In this document: piece after piece, positions 35,071 to 44,235 of the stretch
Layout: each line of letters starts with the position of its first letter
How positions within the stretch are numbered: the first letter of the stretch is position 1
Assembly (NCBI RefSeq): GCF_900699765.1
Contig: NZ_CAADHO010000007.1
Span: 124,001 to 188,000, forward strand
Direction: 5' to 3'
Origin: Desulfoluna butyratoxydans
GTDB taxonomy: Bacteria; Desulfobacterota; Desulfobacteria; Desulfobacterales; Desulfolunaceae
DNA: 64,000 nucleotides
Notes under the pieces: model-generated
Database searches by the model: none
What the model was told of the DNA's origin: nothing
The model's input: only the letters and a program-made list of their open reading frames with translations
Program-made: the position numbers and the translations under genes

Positions 35071-35169
35071 ACTACACCTCCTGAAATCTAAACGTGTTGG
35101 CTTTTTTTGGTCACATCCGATGCCGATGGGCGGGTGGTTGAAAATGTTCCCTCGGCTCGTTTGACTAAG

Positions 35170-35248
35170 TTTATGGAGCTTTTTATGTGGGTCGTCAAGT
35201 TCTTTTATGAAAAAAATTCAACAAAATGTTAAAACGTTTTTTATAAAA
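35170..35248 (-). promoter_or_regulatory. Promoter and palindrome upstream of the UroD-type gene
   Basis: On the minus strand TTGACG (35198-35193) and CATAAA (35175-35170) have a 17-base spacer, about 100 bases before the gene. The palindrome TTTTATAAAA is at 35239-35248, about 40 bases further upstream. Confidence 0.5.
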
Positions 35249-36063
35249 TATTTTACGCAAATCTTTAAGGGGTTGTGCGGCATCTTGATGTCGCGGGGTG
35301 TGGCTGTTTTACTGAACATCTCCTTTTTGTTGTCGGTTTTGTCCTGCTTATTATCTGCTCCTGTTTGGCTGTTTGAGTACATGTGCCGCCGGCCCCTCGG
35401 TGAGGGCCTGCCCCGCAACCGACTGTCGGTGGAAGGGTAGGGGCGTTTCGAAATATTCGAACTATTTCGATGCCGGCGTGCCATGCCGCTGCCGCTGTGC
35501 ATTGACAGAATGGCTCCGTGGGGGCGCAGGGTGTGTCCCCGCCGGAATCGGCAATGGGCCCTGGACGGCTTTGCTATCCGTGGGTTTGTCCCAGGGGCCC
35601 CTTCACATGTCCGGGCCGTTTTGCGTTTCCCGTGGAATTGGGCCGGCAATGTTTTGTCTATGGGATATTCAAAAAATGTGCCGGAAATGTCCGCAAGGGC
35701 GTATCGGCCCACAGGGAAGGGTTGAGGAAAGCATCTCTCCTTGATGCCTGCTCTATAATGTGGGAATTTGTTGCATAGCTTTCTATAATATAGAAAGCCT
35801 CTTCTCTTATACCATTAAATATATGTGGTGGGTGGGCCATGTGGTATGATGTTCCTCTAGCGCTGTTGCTCCTGTGGGCAATGGGACGTGGCCCGGACCG
35901 GAAATGGAACGTGGATCGCTGTTTCGTGTTCGGACAACCGCCGTACGGGTGAGGGAACGTTTAGCATGTCGGTAGCATCTATTTGGATCTATTGCGGATA
36001 TTTCGTTCGGATTTTAAAGCTGATCAAAATGTTTTAACGAAAGTTTAAAGAAATTTTTAAAAA
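35249..36063. other. Divergent intergenic region between uroD and hpsN2
   Basis: About 800 bases without a supported gene. It contains TAGGGGCGTTTCGAAATA at 35438-35455 with a second TTCGAA at 35456. A 21-bp inverted repeat at 35778-35798 has arms GCTTTCTATA and TATAGAAAGC around one base. Confidence 0.55.
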
Positions 36064-36106
36064 GATTTTATAAAATCATTGACAATGTTCATCTGGCCTG
36101 GCTAAT
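36064..36106 (+). promoter_or_regulatory. Palindrome and promoter of hpsN copy 2
   Basis: GATTTTATAAAATC, a perfect 14-bp palindrome at 36064-36077, is followed after one base by TTGACA (36079-36084) and a GCTAAT -10 (36101-36106) with a 16-base spacer. Confidence 0.6.
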
Positions 36107-36176
36107 TTACTTCATACCGACGGGAAATTTCTGACATCCAATATACAAAGCGATCTACTTACGGAGATTTTTTGCA

Positions 36177-37487
36177 ATGGAGTACATTAAAAAAGCAGAA
36201 CTCAGCTTTGAAGAAGTAAGCGACCAGAAGCGCGTCATCGTTGAAGGGATCCTCAAGGACATTGAGGCCCGCGGCGAAGAAGCGGTTCGCGAACTGGCCA
36301 AAAAATTCGACAACTGGGAAGGTGACTTCATCCTTTCCGAGGAGAAGAAGCAGGCCCTCATCGCCCAGGTCCCCCAGCGTGTTAAGGACGACCTCCAGTT
36401 TGCCTACGACCAGGTGTTCGGTTTTGCCAAGGCTCAGCGTGAGAGCATCGTTGAATTCGAGAAAGAGACCCTCGAAGGCGTTCGCCTCGGCCAGAAGGTC
36501 ATCCCCATGGAAGTCGCCGGTTGCTACGTTCCCGGCGGTCGTTTCGCCCACGCCTGTTCCGCCATCATGAGTGTTGCCACTGCCAAGGCTGCCGGCGTAA
36601 AAACCGTTGTTGCCTGCTCCCCCCCCCGTGGTGAGAGCATCGCCCCTGCCGTGGTTTACGCCATGGAACTTGCCGGCGCCGATATCATCATCGAGATGGG
36701 TGGTGTTCAGGCCATCGCCACCATGGCCTTCGGTCTCTTCTCCGGCAAACCCGCCAACATCCTCGTAGGCCCCGGCAACGCCTTTGTTGCTGAAGCCAAA
36801 GCCATCCTGGCCGGTACCGGCCGCTGCGCCATCGACGTTTTCGCCGGCCCCACCGAGTCTTCTGTGATCGCCGACAAGACCGCCGATCCCATGACCGTTG
36901 CCATCGACCTGGTATCCCAGGCAGAGCACGGCCTCGACTCCCCCGTATGGCTCCACACCGACTGCCGCGAGCTGGCCGAAAAGGTCAACGAGCTGATGCC
37001 CAAAGTCATCGCCGACATGCCCGACCCCGATACCCCCGCCACCTCCTGGAGGGATTTCGGTGAGATCGTTCTGTGCGAAGACCGTGAAGAGGTTGCCAAG
37101 GTCAGCGATCAGTACGCTTCCGAGCACGTACAGGTTATGGCCGAAGACCTCGACTGGTGGACCCAGCGTCTTACCAACTACGGTTCACTCTTCCTCGGCG
37201 AAGGGTCCACCGTACCCCAGGGCGACAAGTGCTCCGGCACCAACCACATCCTTCCCACCAAGAAGGCCGGTTACATGTCCGGTGGCCTGAACGTACACAA
37301 GTTCCTGAAGATCATGACCTACCAGGAGATCAAGCCCGAGGCCAACAAGGTTGTCAGCGGTGCTGCTTCCCGTCTCTCCCGAGTGGAAGGTATGGAAGGC
37401 CACGCCCGTGCTTGCGACTGGCGTCTGCGCAAGTTCTTCCCCAACGAAGAGTGGGATTTTGAAGTGTACAACCAGACCAAGTACTAA
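36177..37487 (+). CDS. hpsN: Sulfopropanediol dehydrogenase-like HisD-family protein, copy 2
   Basis: 436 residues, differing from the 19557 copy at Tyr3, Gln73, Lys96, Ile180 and Asn432 only. All HisD-fold zinc and catalytic residues are kept (Gln248, His251, Glu316, His317, Asp350, His409). It is the first gene of the sulfonate cluster and is followed after 93 bases by the DegT aminotransferase. HpsN makes sulfolactate from 2,3-dihydroxypropane-1-sulfonate. Because HisD enzymes oxidise an amino alcohol to an amino acid, cysteinolate to cysteate is an equally logical reaction next to CuyA (inference). GGAG precedes the ATG by 9 bases. Confidence 0.83.
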   Translation: MEYIKKAELSFEEVSDQKRVIVEGILKDIEARGEEAVRELAKKFDNWEGDFILSEEKKQALIAQVPQRVKDDLQFAYDQVFGFAKAQRESIVEFEKETLEGVRLGQKVIPMEVAGCYVPGGRFAHACSAIMSVATAKAAGVKTVVACSPPRGESIAPAVVYAMELAGADIIIEMGGVQAIATMAFGLFSGKPANILVGPGNAFVAEAKAILAGTGRCAIDVFAGPTESSVIADKTADPMTVAIDLVSQAEHGLDSPVWLHTDCRELAEKVNELMPKVIADMPDPDTPATSWRDFGEIVLCEDREEVAKVSDQYASEHVQVMAEDLDWWTQRLTNYGSLFLGEGSTVPQGDKCSGTNHILPTKKAGYMSGGLNVHKFLKIMTYQEIKPEANKVVSGAASRLSRVEGMEGHARACDWRLRKFFPNEEWDFEVYNQTKY

Positions 37488-37580
37488 GGTCTGTTCGGCT
37501 TTGCGCCGATGGTAGACGATATGGGGCGGGGAGCGTCGGCTCGCTTCCCGCCCCTGATTTTGAGATATTCAGGAGGTCGC

Positions 37581-38789
37581 ATGGGAAACGCATCCGTCAA
37601 ACGGTTTACCAAGGAATTTACTCAGCAGGAACCCATCAGTGAAGAGTCCATCGAACGTGCCGTGGAGATCATGCGCACGGGCAAACTTCACCGTTACAAT
37701 GTCAGCGCCGGTGAGAAGGGCGAAGCCGCTCTTCTTGAAGAGGAGTTTGCAGCCTATATGGGTGCAAAGTACTGCCTCTCCTGCGCCTCCTGCGGCATGG
37801 CCATGTACCTCGCATTGAAGAGCGTTGGGGTCGAGCCCGGAGACAAGATCCTCTGCAACGCTTACACCCTGGCTCCGGTTCCCGGTGCCATCCACAACGC
37901 CGGTGCCGAAATCGTCCTGGTGGAGATCACCGACGATTACACCATCGACCTTGTGGATCTGGAGAAAAAAGCGGCTGATCCCGATGTGAAATGGTTCCTC
38001 ATTTCTCACATGCGCGGTCACCTCACCGACATGGATCGCCTGATGGAGATCTGTGAAAAGCACGGACTGGTTCTCATCGAGGACTGCGCTCACACCATGG
38101 GAGCGTACTGGGACGGCAAGAAGTCCGGCTCCTTCGGCAAAGTGGGCTGCTTCAGCACCCAGACCTACAAGCACATGAACTCCGGGGAAGGCGGTCTGCT
38201 GACCACCGATGATCCCGATGTCATTGCCCGCGCCATCATCCATTCCGGTTCCTACATGCTTTACGAGAAGCACACCTCGCGTCCCGGCATGGAGGTGTTC
38301 GAAAAGGTCAAAAAGCTCACCCCCAACTATTCAAGCCGCATGGACAACCTCCGGGCTTCCCTGCTTCGCTTCCAGCTGCGCGATCTGGACAACCAGTGCA
38401 AGCGCTGGAACGAGAGGTACCAGGTCCTTGAAGAGGGATTCAATTCAATCCCCGGGGTGACCTGTCCCAAGCGTCCTGAAAAAGAGACCTACGTGGGAAG
38501 CTCCATTCAGTTCTCCCTTGTGGGCCAGAACGAGACCACCATCCGCAACTTCCTGGCAGCCGCCCTGAAGCGCGGTGTGGAGTTGAAATGGTTCGGTGAT
38601 TCAGAACCCGTTGGATTTACCAGCGCCTACGGGAGCTGGAAATACTTCGGCAATCTTCCGGAACTCAAAGAGACCAACCGCGTTCTCGCCGTTATGTGCG
38701 ACATGCGGGTACCCCTGACCTTTGATCTGGACGACTGTCGGCTGATTGTAGAGATTCTTCGGGATGTTGCCGAAGAGACCCTCTCTTAG
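37581..38789 (+). CDS. DegT/DnrJ/EryC1-family PLP aminotransferase
   Basis: 402 residues. PLP lysine Lys197 lies in STQTYKHMNSGEGG, and Asp168 contacts the pyridine nitrogen (LIEDCAHTMGA). The family usually transfers an amino group from glutamate to keto sugars. Here, directly after hpsN2, it could interconvert a keto sulfonate and an amino sulfonate, for example dihydroxyacetone sulfonate and cysteinolate (inference). AGGAGG precedes ATG at 37581 perfectly; upstream ATG codons are less likely. Confidence 0.88.
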   Translation: MGNASVKRFTKEFTQQEPISEESIERAVEIMRTGKLHRYNVSAGEKGEAALLEEEFAAYMGAKYCLSCASCGMAMYLALKSVGVEPGDKILCNAYTLAPVPGAIHNAGAEIVLVEITDDYTIDLVDLEKKAADPDVKWFLISHMRGHLTDMDRLMEICEKHGLVLIEDCAHTMGAYWDGKKSGSFGKVGCFSTQTYKHMNSGEGGLLTTDDPDVIARAIIHSGSYMLYEKHTSRPGMEVFEKVKKLTPNYSSRMDNLRASLLRFQLRDLDNQCKRWNERYQVLEEGFNSIPGVTCPKRPEKETYVGSSIQFSLVGQNETTIRNFLAAALKRGVELKWFGDSEPVGFTSAYGSWKYFGNLPELKETNRVLAVMCDMRVPLTFDLDDCRLIVEILRDVAEETLS

Positions 38790-39437
38790 ATCAGCAGTGT
38801 GGGACAGGAAGGGCTCCCCCCTTCGCCCCTCCTGTCCTAAATTTGCTTTTGAATAAAGAAGGGTGGATGCGTGATCCTTGCTCGGTTGAATGTCTGAGGA
38901 TCCGGTGATTGAGTTTTTTGCATGCTGATGCGGAGATGTGGGGCCCTTCAAGGGCCACACGGCGCCCCCTGGATTTTAGGGGGAAATGAGCCGCCTCAGC
39001 TTCATATAAGGGTACCGTCCACACGTTTCTGCCGCCCGGCCCCGAAGTCAGTGGCCAGACCGACAGAGACCATGGCGATTGCGCAAGCGCCATATGAGAT
39101 GGCACCCGTCATGCGGCAGCATCATGGTTGATGATGTCTCGATCCCTCAGCAAGGGGCGGGGGCAGCATGTAAATTGAAAGCGGCCTCCCCGAAAGGGGC
39201 GGGTCGTGCAGGCGAAGTTGGAATGGGTTGTTTCCCGTCTCCGTTTTTAAGGGCACTGCGTGATTCACCACAGCATGCACAGCCCACGGCGTAAAAAACG
39301 GTAACAAAACGCTTGCCAGCTGAGACTCAGCATGTCACGTTTTGCGTGCGGGGGTGGCCCGCATGCGAAGATGTCCCCTGGCAACAGGGGACCCGTCTCC
39401 TTCATTGGGGTCCAGGGACCGGATTACTCTGTATATG
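38790..39437. other. Intergenic region between the DegT gene and dctP2
   Basis: About 650 bases, no gene. A hairpin (GGACAGGAAGGG...CCCTCCTGTCC) at 38811-38838 probably ends the hpsN2-degT transcript. Another hairpin, GTCCCCTG-GCAA-CAGGGGAC, is at 39374-39393. dctP2 therefore has its own promoter. Confidence 0.5.
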
Positions 39438-39455
39438 TCAAATGTATACATTTGA
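39438..39455. promoter_or_regulatory. 18-bp palindromic operator upstream of dctP2
   Basis: TCAAATGTATACATTTGA is a perfect palindrome centred on GTATAC, about 75 bases before the dctP2 start. FCD-type GntR regulators often bind TGTATACA-like cores, so the GntR at 45227 is the likely partner. Confidence 0.65.
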
Positions 39456-39528
39456 TATGTGTAAGTTGAGCTCCGGCCTCCAGGGAAGGGTGGCGGAACC
39501 TTTGACACAACGAAGTTAGGAGGAAGTG

Positions 39529-40524
39529 ATGTTCAGGAAATTATGTATCACCGCCATCGCAGTTCTCGCCATGGTGATGACCGTTCAGGGTGCATCCGCC
39601 AAGCAGATTTTCCGAGTGGGTATGGGCGATGCCATCGAATCGGACCAGGGAGCCATGGCCAAGCAGTTCAAATGGCTTGTCGAGTCCCTTTCCGAAGGTG
39701 AAATCGAAGTTCAGCTGTTCCCCAACGGCGCACTTGGAACCGAGACCGAGATGCTCCAGAACTCTCGTCGCGGTACCCTTGATATGGCCTTCATCGGTGT
39801 CGGTAACGCCGTACCTTTCGTAAAGCAGCTCGGTACCCTCACCATGCCCTACCTTATTGAAAGCCACTACGACGCTATCCAGGCAACCACCGGCGGTCTC
39901 GGTGCTCACTGGAACGAGCTGGCCATCAAAAAGGGCGGTTTCCGTATTCTGGGTTGGACCTACTCCAACTTCCGCTTCATCACCAACTCCAAGCGTCCCG
40001 TCAAGAAGCTTGCAGACGTGAAGGGCCTCAAGATCAGGATCCCCCAGAACAAAATCATCATGGCAACCCTCAAGTCCTGGGACGCGAACCCCGTGCCCAT
40101 GGCTTGGTCTGAGACCTTCACCGGCCTCCAGCAGGGTGTAGTCGACGGTCAGGAAAACCCCTACATCGTAAACTACACCACCAAGTTCCATGAAGTTCAG
40201 GATTACCTGACCGAAGTACACTACCAGTACTCCCTGCAGCCCCTCATCGTGGGCGAGCGTTCCTGGAAGAAGTACGACGAGAAAACCCGCAACATCCTCA
40301 CCCGTGCCGGTATCGAAGCGCAGCAGTACTGCATCGCTTTCCAGATTCTCGAAGCTGAGCATGCCAAGCAGGGCATGATCAAGGGTGGTGTTGAAGTCAG
40401 CACTCTCGAAGACGAAGCCGAGTGGAAAAAACTGGCCATCGAAAAAGTATGGCCTGAGTACTACGACTTCATCGGTGGCAAAGAGAACGTCGACCTGGTT
40501 CTCAAGGCTCTCGGTAAGCAGTAG
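39529..40524 (+). CDS. dctP: TRAP transporter substrate-binding protein DctP
   Basis: 331 residues. A signal peptide ends at GASAKQ and a DctP domain follows, with the ligand-arginine region KIRIPQNK and AWSETFTGLQQGVVDGQENP. It delivers an organic anion, probably a C3 sulfonate judging by the operon, to DctQM. A 14-bp hairpin separates it from dctQ, as is common where binding protein is made in excess. AGGAGG precedes ATG 39529. Confidence 0.93.
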   Translation: MFRKLCITAIAVLAMVMTVQGASAKQIFRVGMGDAIESDQGAMAKQFKWLVESLSEGEIEVQLFPNGALGTETEMLQNSRRGTLDMAFIGVGNAVPFVKQLGTLTMPYLIESHYDAIQATTGGLGAHWNELAIKKGGFRILGWTYSNFRFITNSKRPVKKLADVKGLKIRIPQNKIIMATLKSWDANPVPMAWSETFTGLQQGVVDGQENPYIVNYTTKFHEVQDYLTEVHYQYSLQPLIVGERSWKKYDEKTRNILTRAGIEAQQYCIAFQILEAEHAKQGMIKGGVEVSTLEDEAEWKKLAIEKVWPEYYDFIGGKENVDLVLKALGKQ

Positions 40525-40539
40525 TAACTGATTAGAAAA

Positions 40540-40575
40540 GGCGGCAAAAGGGACTCTACGATCCCTTTTGCCGCC
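40540..40575 (+). terminator. Intercistronic hairpin between dctP and dctQ
   Basis: GGCGGCAAAAGGGA pairs with TCCCTTTTGCCGCC in a perfect 14-bp stem without a T run. It is likely an RNA stabiliser or partial terminator that favours dctP expression. Confidence 0.7.
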
Positions 40576-40607
40576 CGGAGCTCAACCGGGTGAGGAGATG
40601 AGGCCCC

Positions 40608-41156
40608 ATGTTTGCAAAGCGCTTGCTTAAATTTTTAGATAATATTGAAAGCTATGTATGCCAGATTTTACTTAGCTTCTTTGTTGTCATTCTTTTTCTT
40701 CAGATCGCTCTTCGAGTCTGCTTCAACTACGTTATTCCCTGGAGTGAAGAGATTTCCCGATTTGCGTTTGTCTGGTTCGTCTTTTTCGGCGCAGCCTATG
40801 CAGCTCGACTGGCAGCTCACAACCGCGTGATGATTCAGTTCAAGCTGCTTCCCAAGGTGGCGCAGGATGTTGCGATGATCGTGACAGACCTGATCTGGGT
40901 CTGTTTCAACGTGGTGATGATCAAAAAGAGTATCGAGGTCATTCGAGATCTGACCGAGTTTCCCTTTCATTCTCCCGCCCTTGAATGGTCCATGGCCTAT
41001 GTCTACTGGATTTTTCCCATCAGCTTTGCCCTGATGACCATTCGAATCATTCAGGTGGACATCATGAAGTACATTCTCAAAATCGAAATCAAGGATGTTG
41101 ATTCCGTGGATCTTGAGGAAACCCAAAAAATGCTCTCTGAAGCAGAAAAGTCTTAG
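40608..41156 (+). CDS. dctQ: TRAP transporter small permease DctQ
   Basis: 182 residues with four hydrophobic helices, and NYVIPWSEEISRFAFVWFVFFGAAYAAR typical of DctQ. It forms the membrane complex with DctM, whose gene starts 12 bases later. GGTGAGGAGATGAG precedes the ATG. Confidence 0.92.
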   Translation: MFAKRLLKFLDNIESYVCQILLSFFVVILFLQIALRVCFNYVIPWSEEISRFAFVWFVFFGAAYAARLAAHNRVMIQFKLLPKVAQDVAMIVTDLIWVCFNVVMIKKSIEVIRDLTEFPFHSPALEWSMAYVYWIFPISFALMTIRIIQVDIMKYILKIEIKDVDSVDLEETQKMLSEAEKS

Positions 41157-41168
41157 GAGGAAAAGGAC

Positions 41169-42452
41169 ATGTCGGCTGCAGGTATTCTGTTCATTTCTTT
41201 CGCTGCTCTGCTTTTTATGGGCGCGCCTATCATGGTGTCACTCGGTGTGGCAGCCATGGCGGCTTTCTTTACGGTAGGTCAGGACCTTTCTACCCTCGTA
41301 CAGGTTGCATTTTCTTCGGTCAACCAGTTCCCCATCATGGCCCTTCCGGCCTTTGTGCTCTCCGGAGCGCTGATGGAGAGTGCGGGCATCTCACGTCGAC
41401 TCGTGAAGGTGGCCGAGTCCATGGTCGGGTCCCTTGACAGCGGCCTTGCCATCTCCACCACCCTGGCCTGTATCTTTTTCGGTGCGATTTCCGGCTCCGG
41501 CCCTGCCACGACAGCGGCTGTGGGCATGCTCATGATTCCGGCCATGATCAAGCGCGGGTACGATCCCGGCTACGCATCGGCTGCCACCGCCGCATCCGGC
41601 GGTGTGGGCATCATCATTCCCCCCAGTATCCCCATGGTTATCTATGGCGTTACTGCCCAGGAATCCATTACCGAGATGTTCATGGCGGGCGTTGTGCCCG
41701 GCCTTCTCATCTCCGTGGGCCTGATCATCGTTCATGTGTTCCGTTGCCGCGGCAAAGGGTACGGCCAGGGCATGCCCAGCCTCTCTTTAAGGCACGTTGG
41801 CAAAACCGTGAAGGAAGGTTTCTGGTCCATCCTGGCGCCCGTGGTTATTCTCGGCGGTATTTACTCCGGTATGTTTACCCCCACCGAGTCAGCCATTGTG
41901 GCCATCTTCTACACGCTTTTCGTGGGCATCTTCATCTACAAGGAGCTCACCATCAAAGGACTCATGGAGTCCCTTGAAACCACCAGCTGGCTTACCGGTC
42001 GAGTGCTTGTGATCATGTTCACCGCTTACGCCTTCGGTCGCCTCCTGGTTCAGTACCGCATTCCCGACATGATTGCCGAGCTGCTGCTCTCCGTGACCTC
42101 CGACGTCCATGTTATCTGGCTGTTGGTCGTTCTCTTCCTCCTCTTCATGGGGATGTTCATGGAGACCCTGGCCATCATCATGCTGGTAACCCCCGTTCTT
42201 CTGCCCATCATGACCGGCCTCGGCGTGGACCCCATCCACTTCGGTATCGTTCTGGTCTGCTGCTGCGGCGTTGGTTTCTCCACACCGCCTCTGGGAGAGA
42301 ACATGTTCATCGCCTCCGGTATCGGAGGGGTGACGCTGGAAGAGATCTCGGTGAAGGCTCTTCCCTTCTGCGCAATTACCATCGGTGTGATTCTCATCAT
42401 GGCCTACTGCCCCTCCATCGTGATGTGGCTGCCCCGGGCCATGGGATTCTAA
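41169..42452 (+). CDS. dctM: TRAP transporter large permease DctM
   Basis: 427 residues, about 12 helices. DctM signatures include GAISGSGPATTAAVGMLMIPAM and GGVGIIIPPSIPMVIYG. It carries out Na+-driven uptake of the ligand handed over by DctP. It is the only DctM in the window, so it may serve both DctP proteins. A CGCCGAC/GTCGGCG hairpin follows near 42481. Confidence 0.93.
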   Translation: MSAAGILFISFAALLFMGAPIMVSLGVAAMAAFFTVGQDLSTLVQVAFSSVNQFPIMALPAFVLSGALMESAGISRRLVKVAESMVGSLDSGLAISTTLACIFFGAISGSGPATTAAVGMLMIPAMIKRGYDPGYASAATAASGGVGIIIPPSIPMVIYGVTAQESITEMFMAGVVPGLLISVGLIIVHVFRCRGKGYGQGMPSLSLRHVGKTVKEGFWSILAPVVILGGIYSGMFTPTESAIVAIFYTLFVGIFIYKELTIKGLMESLETTSWLTGRVLVIMFTAYAFGRLLVQYRIPDMIAELLLSVTSDVHVIWLLVVLFLLFMGMFMETLAIIMLVTPVLLPIMTGLGVDPIHFGIVLVCCCGVGFSTPPLGENMFIASGIGGVTLEEISVKALPFCAITIGVILIMAYCPSIVMWLPRAMGF

Positions 42453-42569
42453 TCCACCGGGCCTTTTCTGTGACAACACGCGCCGACTCGGTCGGCGCCT
42501 ATATATAACGTGCAACCAAAACGTGTTTACGCAGACTTATGCGGACGCACGTGAAACATGGAGTAAACC

Positions 42570-42950
42570 ATGAGCAAAAAAGCAATTCATACGGACAATG
42601 CGCCCGCCGCAGTCGGTCCTTATTCCCAGGCAGTGGTTGCCGGTGGACTTCTCTTTACTTCCGGCCAGCTTCCCATCGACCCTGCCACCGGCAAAATGCC
42701 CGAAGGCTCCATCGAAGCGCGCGCCCATGCTTCTTTCAAGAACCTGGCCGCCATCGCTGAAGAAGCCGGCACCACCCTTGCCAAGACCGTGAAGACCACC
42801 GTGTACCTGGCAAACATCGCTGATTTCCAGGCGGTAAACGCCGTCTACGCCGAGTACTTCCCCGAGCCCTTCCCCGCTCGCAGCGCCTTCCAGGTTGCTG
42901 CGCTGCCCCTGGGCGCCGATATCGAAGTCGAAGCGATCATCGCACTGTAA
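42570..42950 (+). CDS. ridA: RidA-family enamine/imine deaminase
   Basis: 126 residues with the RidA pattern AVGPYSQAVVAGGLLFTSGQ at the N terminus and FPARSAFQVAALPLGADIEVEAIIAL at the end. The catalytic-pocket arginine of FPARS is present. RidA hydrolyses 2-aminoacrylate to pyruvate and ammonia, the reactive product expected from the neighbouring CuyA. A GGGCGA/TCGCCC hairpin follows near 42968-42995. Confidence 0.93.
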   Translation: MSKKAIHTDNAPAAVGPYSQAVVAGGLLFTSGQLPIDPATGKMPEGSIEARAHASFKNLAAIAEEAGTTLAKTVKTTVYLANIADFQAVNAVYAEYFPEPFPARSAFQVAALPLGADIEVEAIIAL

Positions 42951-43058
42951 AACGAAAAAAGAGTTTCGGGCGACGATGGTGTTCATCTCGCCCGACTGAC
43001 GGACCTTGCAGATAGATCCGGTAAATATTCATTACTTATTAGTAAGGACTAAACGAAA

Positions 43059-44060
43059 ATGAATTTCACTAAATTTCCCCGTCGTGGTTACCTCCAGGGT
43101 CAGACTCCCATTGAGCCCATGAAAAACCTCAGCAAAGCCCTCGGCGGCAAAGTGAACCTTTTCGTCAAGCGTGACGACCTGCTCCCCGGTGCTTCCGGCG
43201 GCAACAAGACCCGTAAGCTTGACTTCTGCATTGCCGACGCTCTGGAAAAGGGTGCTGACACCATCATTACCTGTGGTGCCATCCAGTCCAACCACTGCCG
43301 TCTGACTGCTTCCTGGGCTGCCAAAGAAGGCCTCGAGTGCCACCTCGTCCTCGAAGAACGCGTAAAAGGCACTTACAAAGAAGACGGCAGCGGCAACAAC
43401 TTCCTCTTCGAACTGCTCGGCGTTAAAACCAAGCGTGTTGTTGAGGGTGGTTCCGACATGATGGCTGAAATGGAAAAAACCGCAGCCGAGCTCAAAGCTG
43501 CCGGTAAAAAACCCTACATCGTCCCCGGCGGTGCTTCCAACGCCATCGGCGCCCTGGGTTATGCCGCATGTGCCGAAGAGATGATGGACCAGCTCAACAC
43601 CATGGGCCTCAAGATCGACCACGTGGTTGTTCCCTCCGGTTCCGCTGGTACCCACGCCGGTATGGTTGTCGGTATGACCGGCACCAACGCCAACATCCCC
43701 GTTTCCGGTATCGACGTATCCAAGCCTGCAGCCGATCAGGAGCCTAATGTGTACAAGCTGGCCCAGGAAACTGCTGAGCTGCTGGGCATCAAAGGCGGCG
43801 TTGAGCGTGACGCTGTTAAGTGCTACGGCGAGTACGTTGGCCCCGGCTACTCCGTACCCTCCGATGCCATGGTAGAAGCAGTGAAGCTCTTCGCTGCCGA
43901 GGAAGCTATCCTCCTCGACCCCGTCTACACCGGTAAAGTTGCCGCAGGTCTCATTGACCTCGTACGCAAAGGCGCCTTCCCCGAAGGTTCCAACGTGCTG
44001 TTCCTGCACACCGGCGGTTCCCCCGCCCTCTACGCATACCTCGACACTTTCCGTGCGTAG
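43059..44060 (+). CDS. cuyA: L-cysteate sulfo-lyase CuyA / D-cysteine desulfhydrase family
   Basis: 333 residues, fold type II PLP enzyme. The PLP lysine is Lys50 in GASGGNKTRKLDF and the cofactor-binding motif is QSNHCRLT (77-84). The ACC deaminase-like family contains D-cysteine desulfhydrase and CuyA, which releases sulfite, ammonia and pyruvate from L-cysteate. TRAP, RidA and HpsN in the same cluster favour cysteate. No sulfite exporter is present, consistent with sulfite being respired. Substrate is inferred. Confidence 0.82.
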   Translation: MNFTKFPRRGYLQGQTPIEPMKNLSKALGGKVNLFVKRDDLLPGASGGNKTRKLDFCIADALEKGADTIITCGAIQSNHCRLTASWAAKEGLECHLVLEERVKGTYKEDGSGNNFLFELLGVKTKRVVEGGSDMMAEMEKTAAELKAAGKKPYIVPGGASNAIGALGYAACAEEMMDQLNTMGLKIDHVVVPSGSAGTHAGMVVGMTGTNANIPVSGIDVSKPAADQEPNVYKLAQETAELLGIKGGVERDAVKCYGEYVGPGYSVPSDAMVEAVKLFAAEEAILLDPVYTGKVAAGLIDLVRKGAFPEGSNVLFLHTGGSPALYAYLDTFRA

Positions 44061-44117
44061 CGTGTTAGGATGACCACTGCTCCTTAGAGGATCAGTGTGC
44101 AGCCTGTGCTTTTCCTG

Positions 44118-44148
44118 CCGGGGCGGCTTTGGGCCGTCCCGGCATTTC
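44118..44148 (+). terminator. Terminator-like hairpin after cuyA
   Basis: TGCCGGGGCGGC-TTTG-GGCCGTCCCGGCA with one mismatch, followed by a short T-rich tail. Confidence 0.6.
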
Positions 44149-44235
44149 GTTTATGGGGCTTTGGTTTGTATGGGACACCATACGACGTGATGCCGGATGG
44201 CTGGCAATCGGCCGATCCGGTCTTTGGGAGACAAG

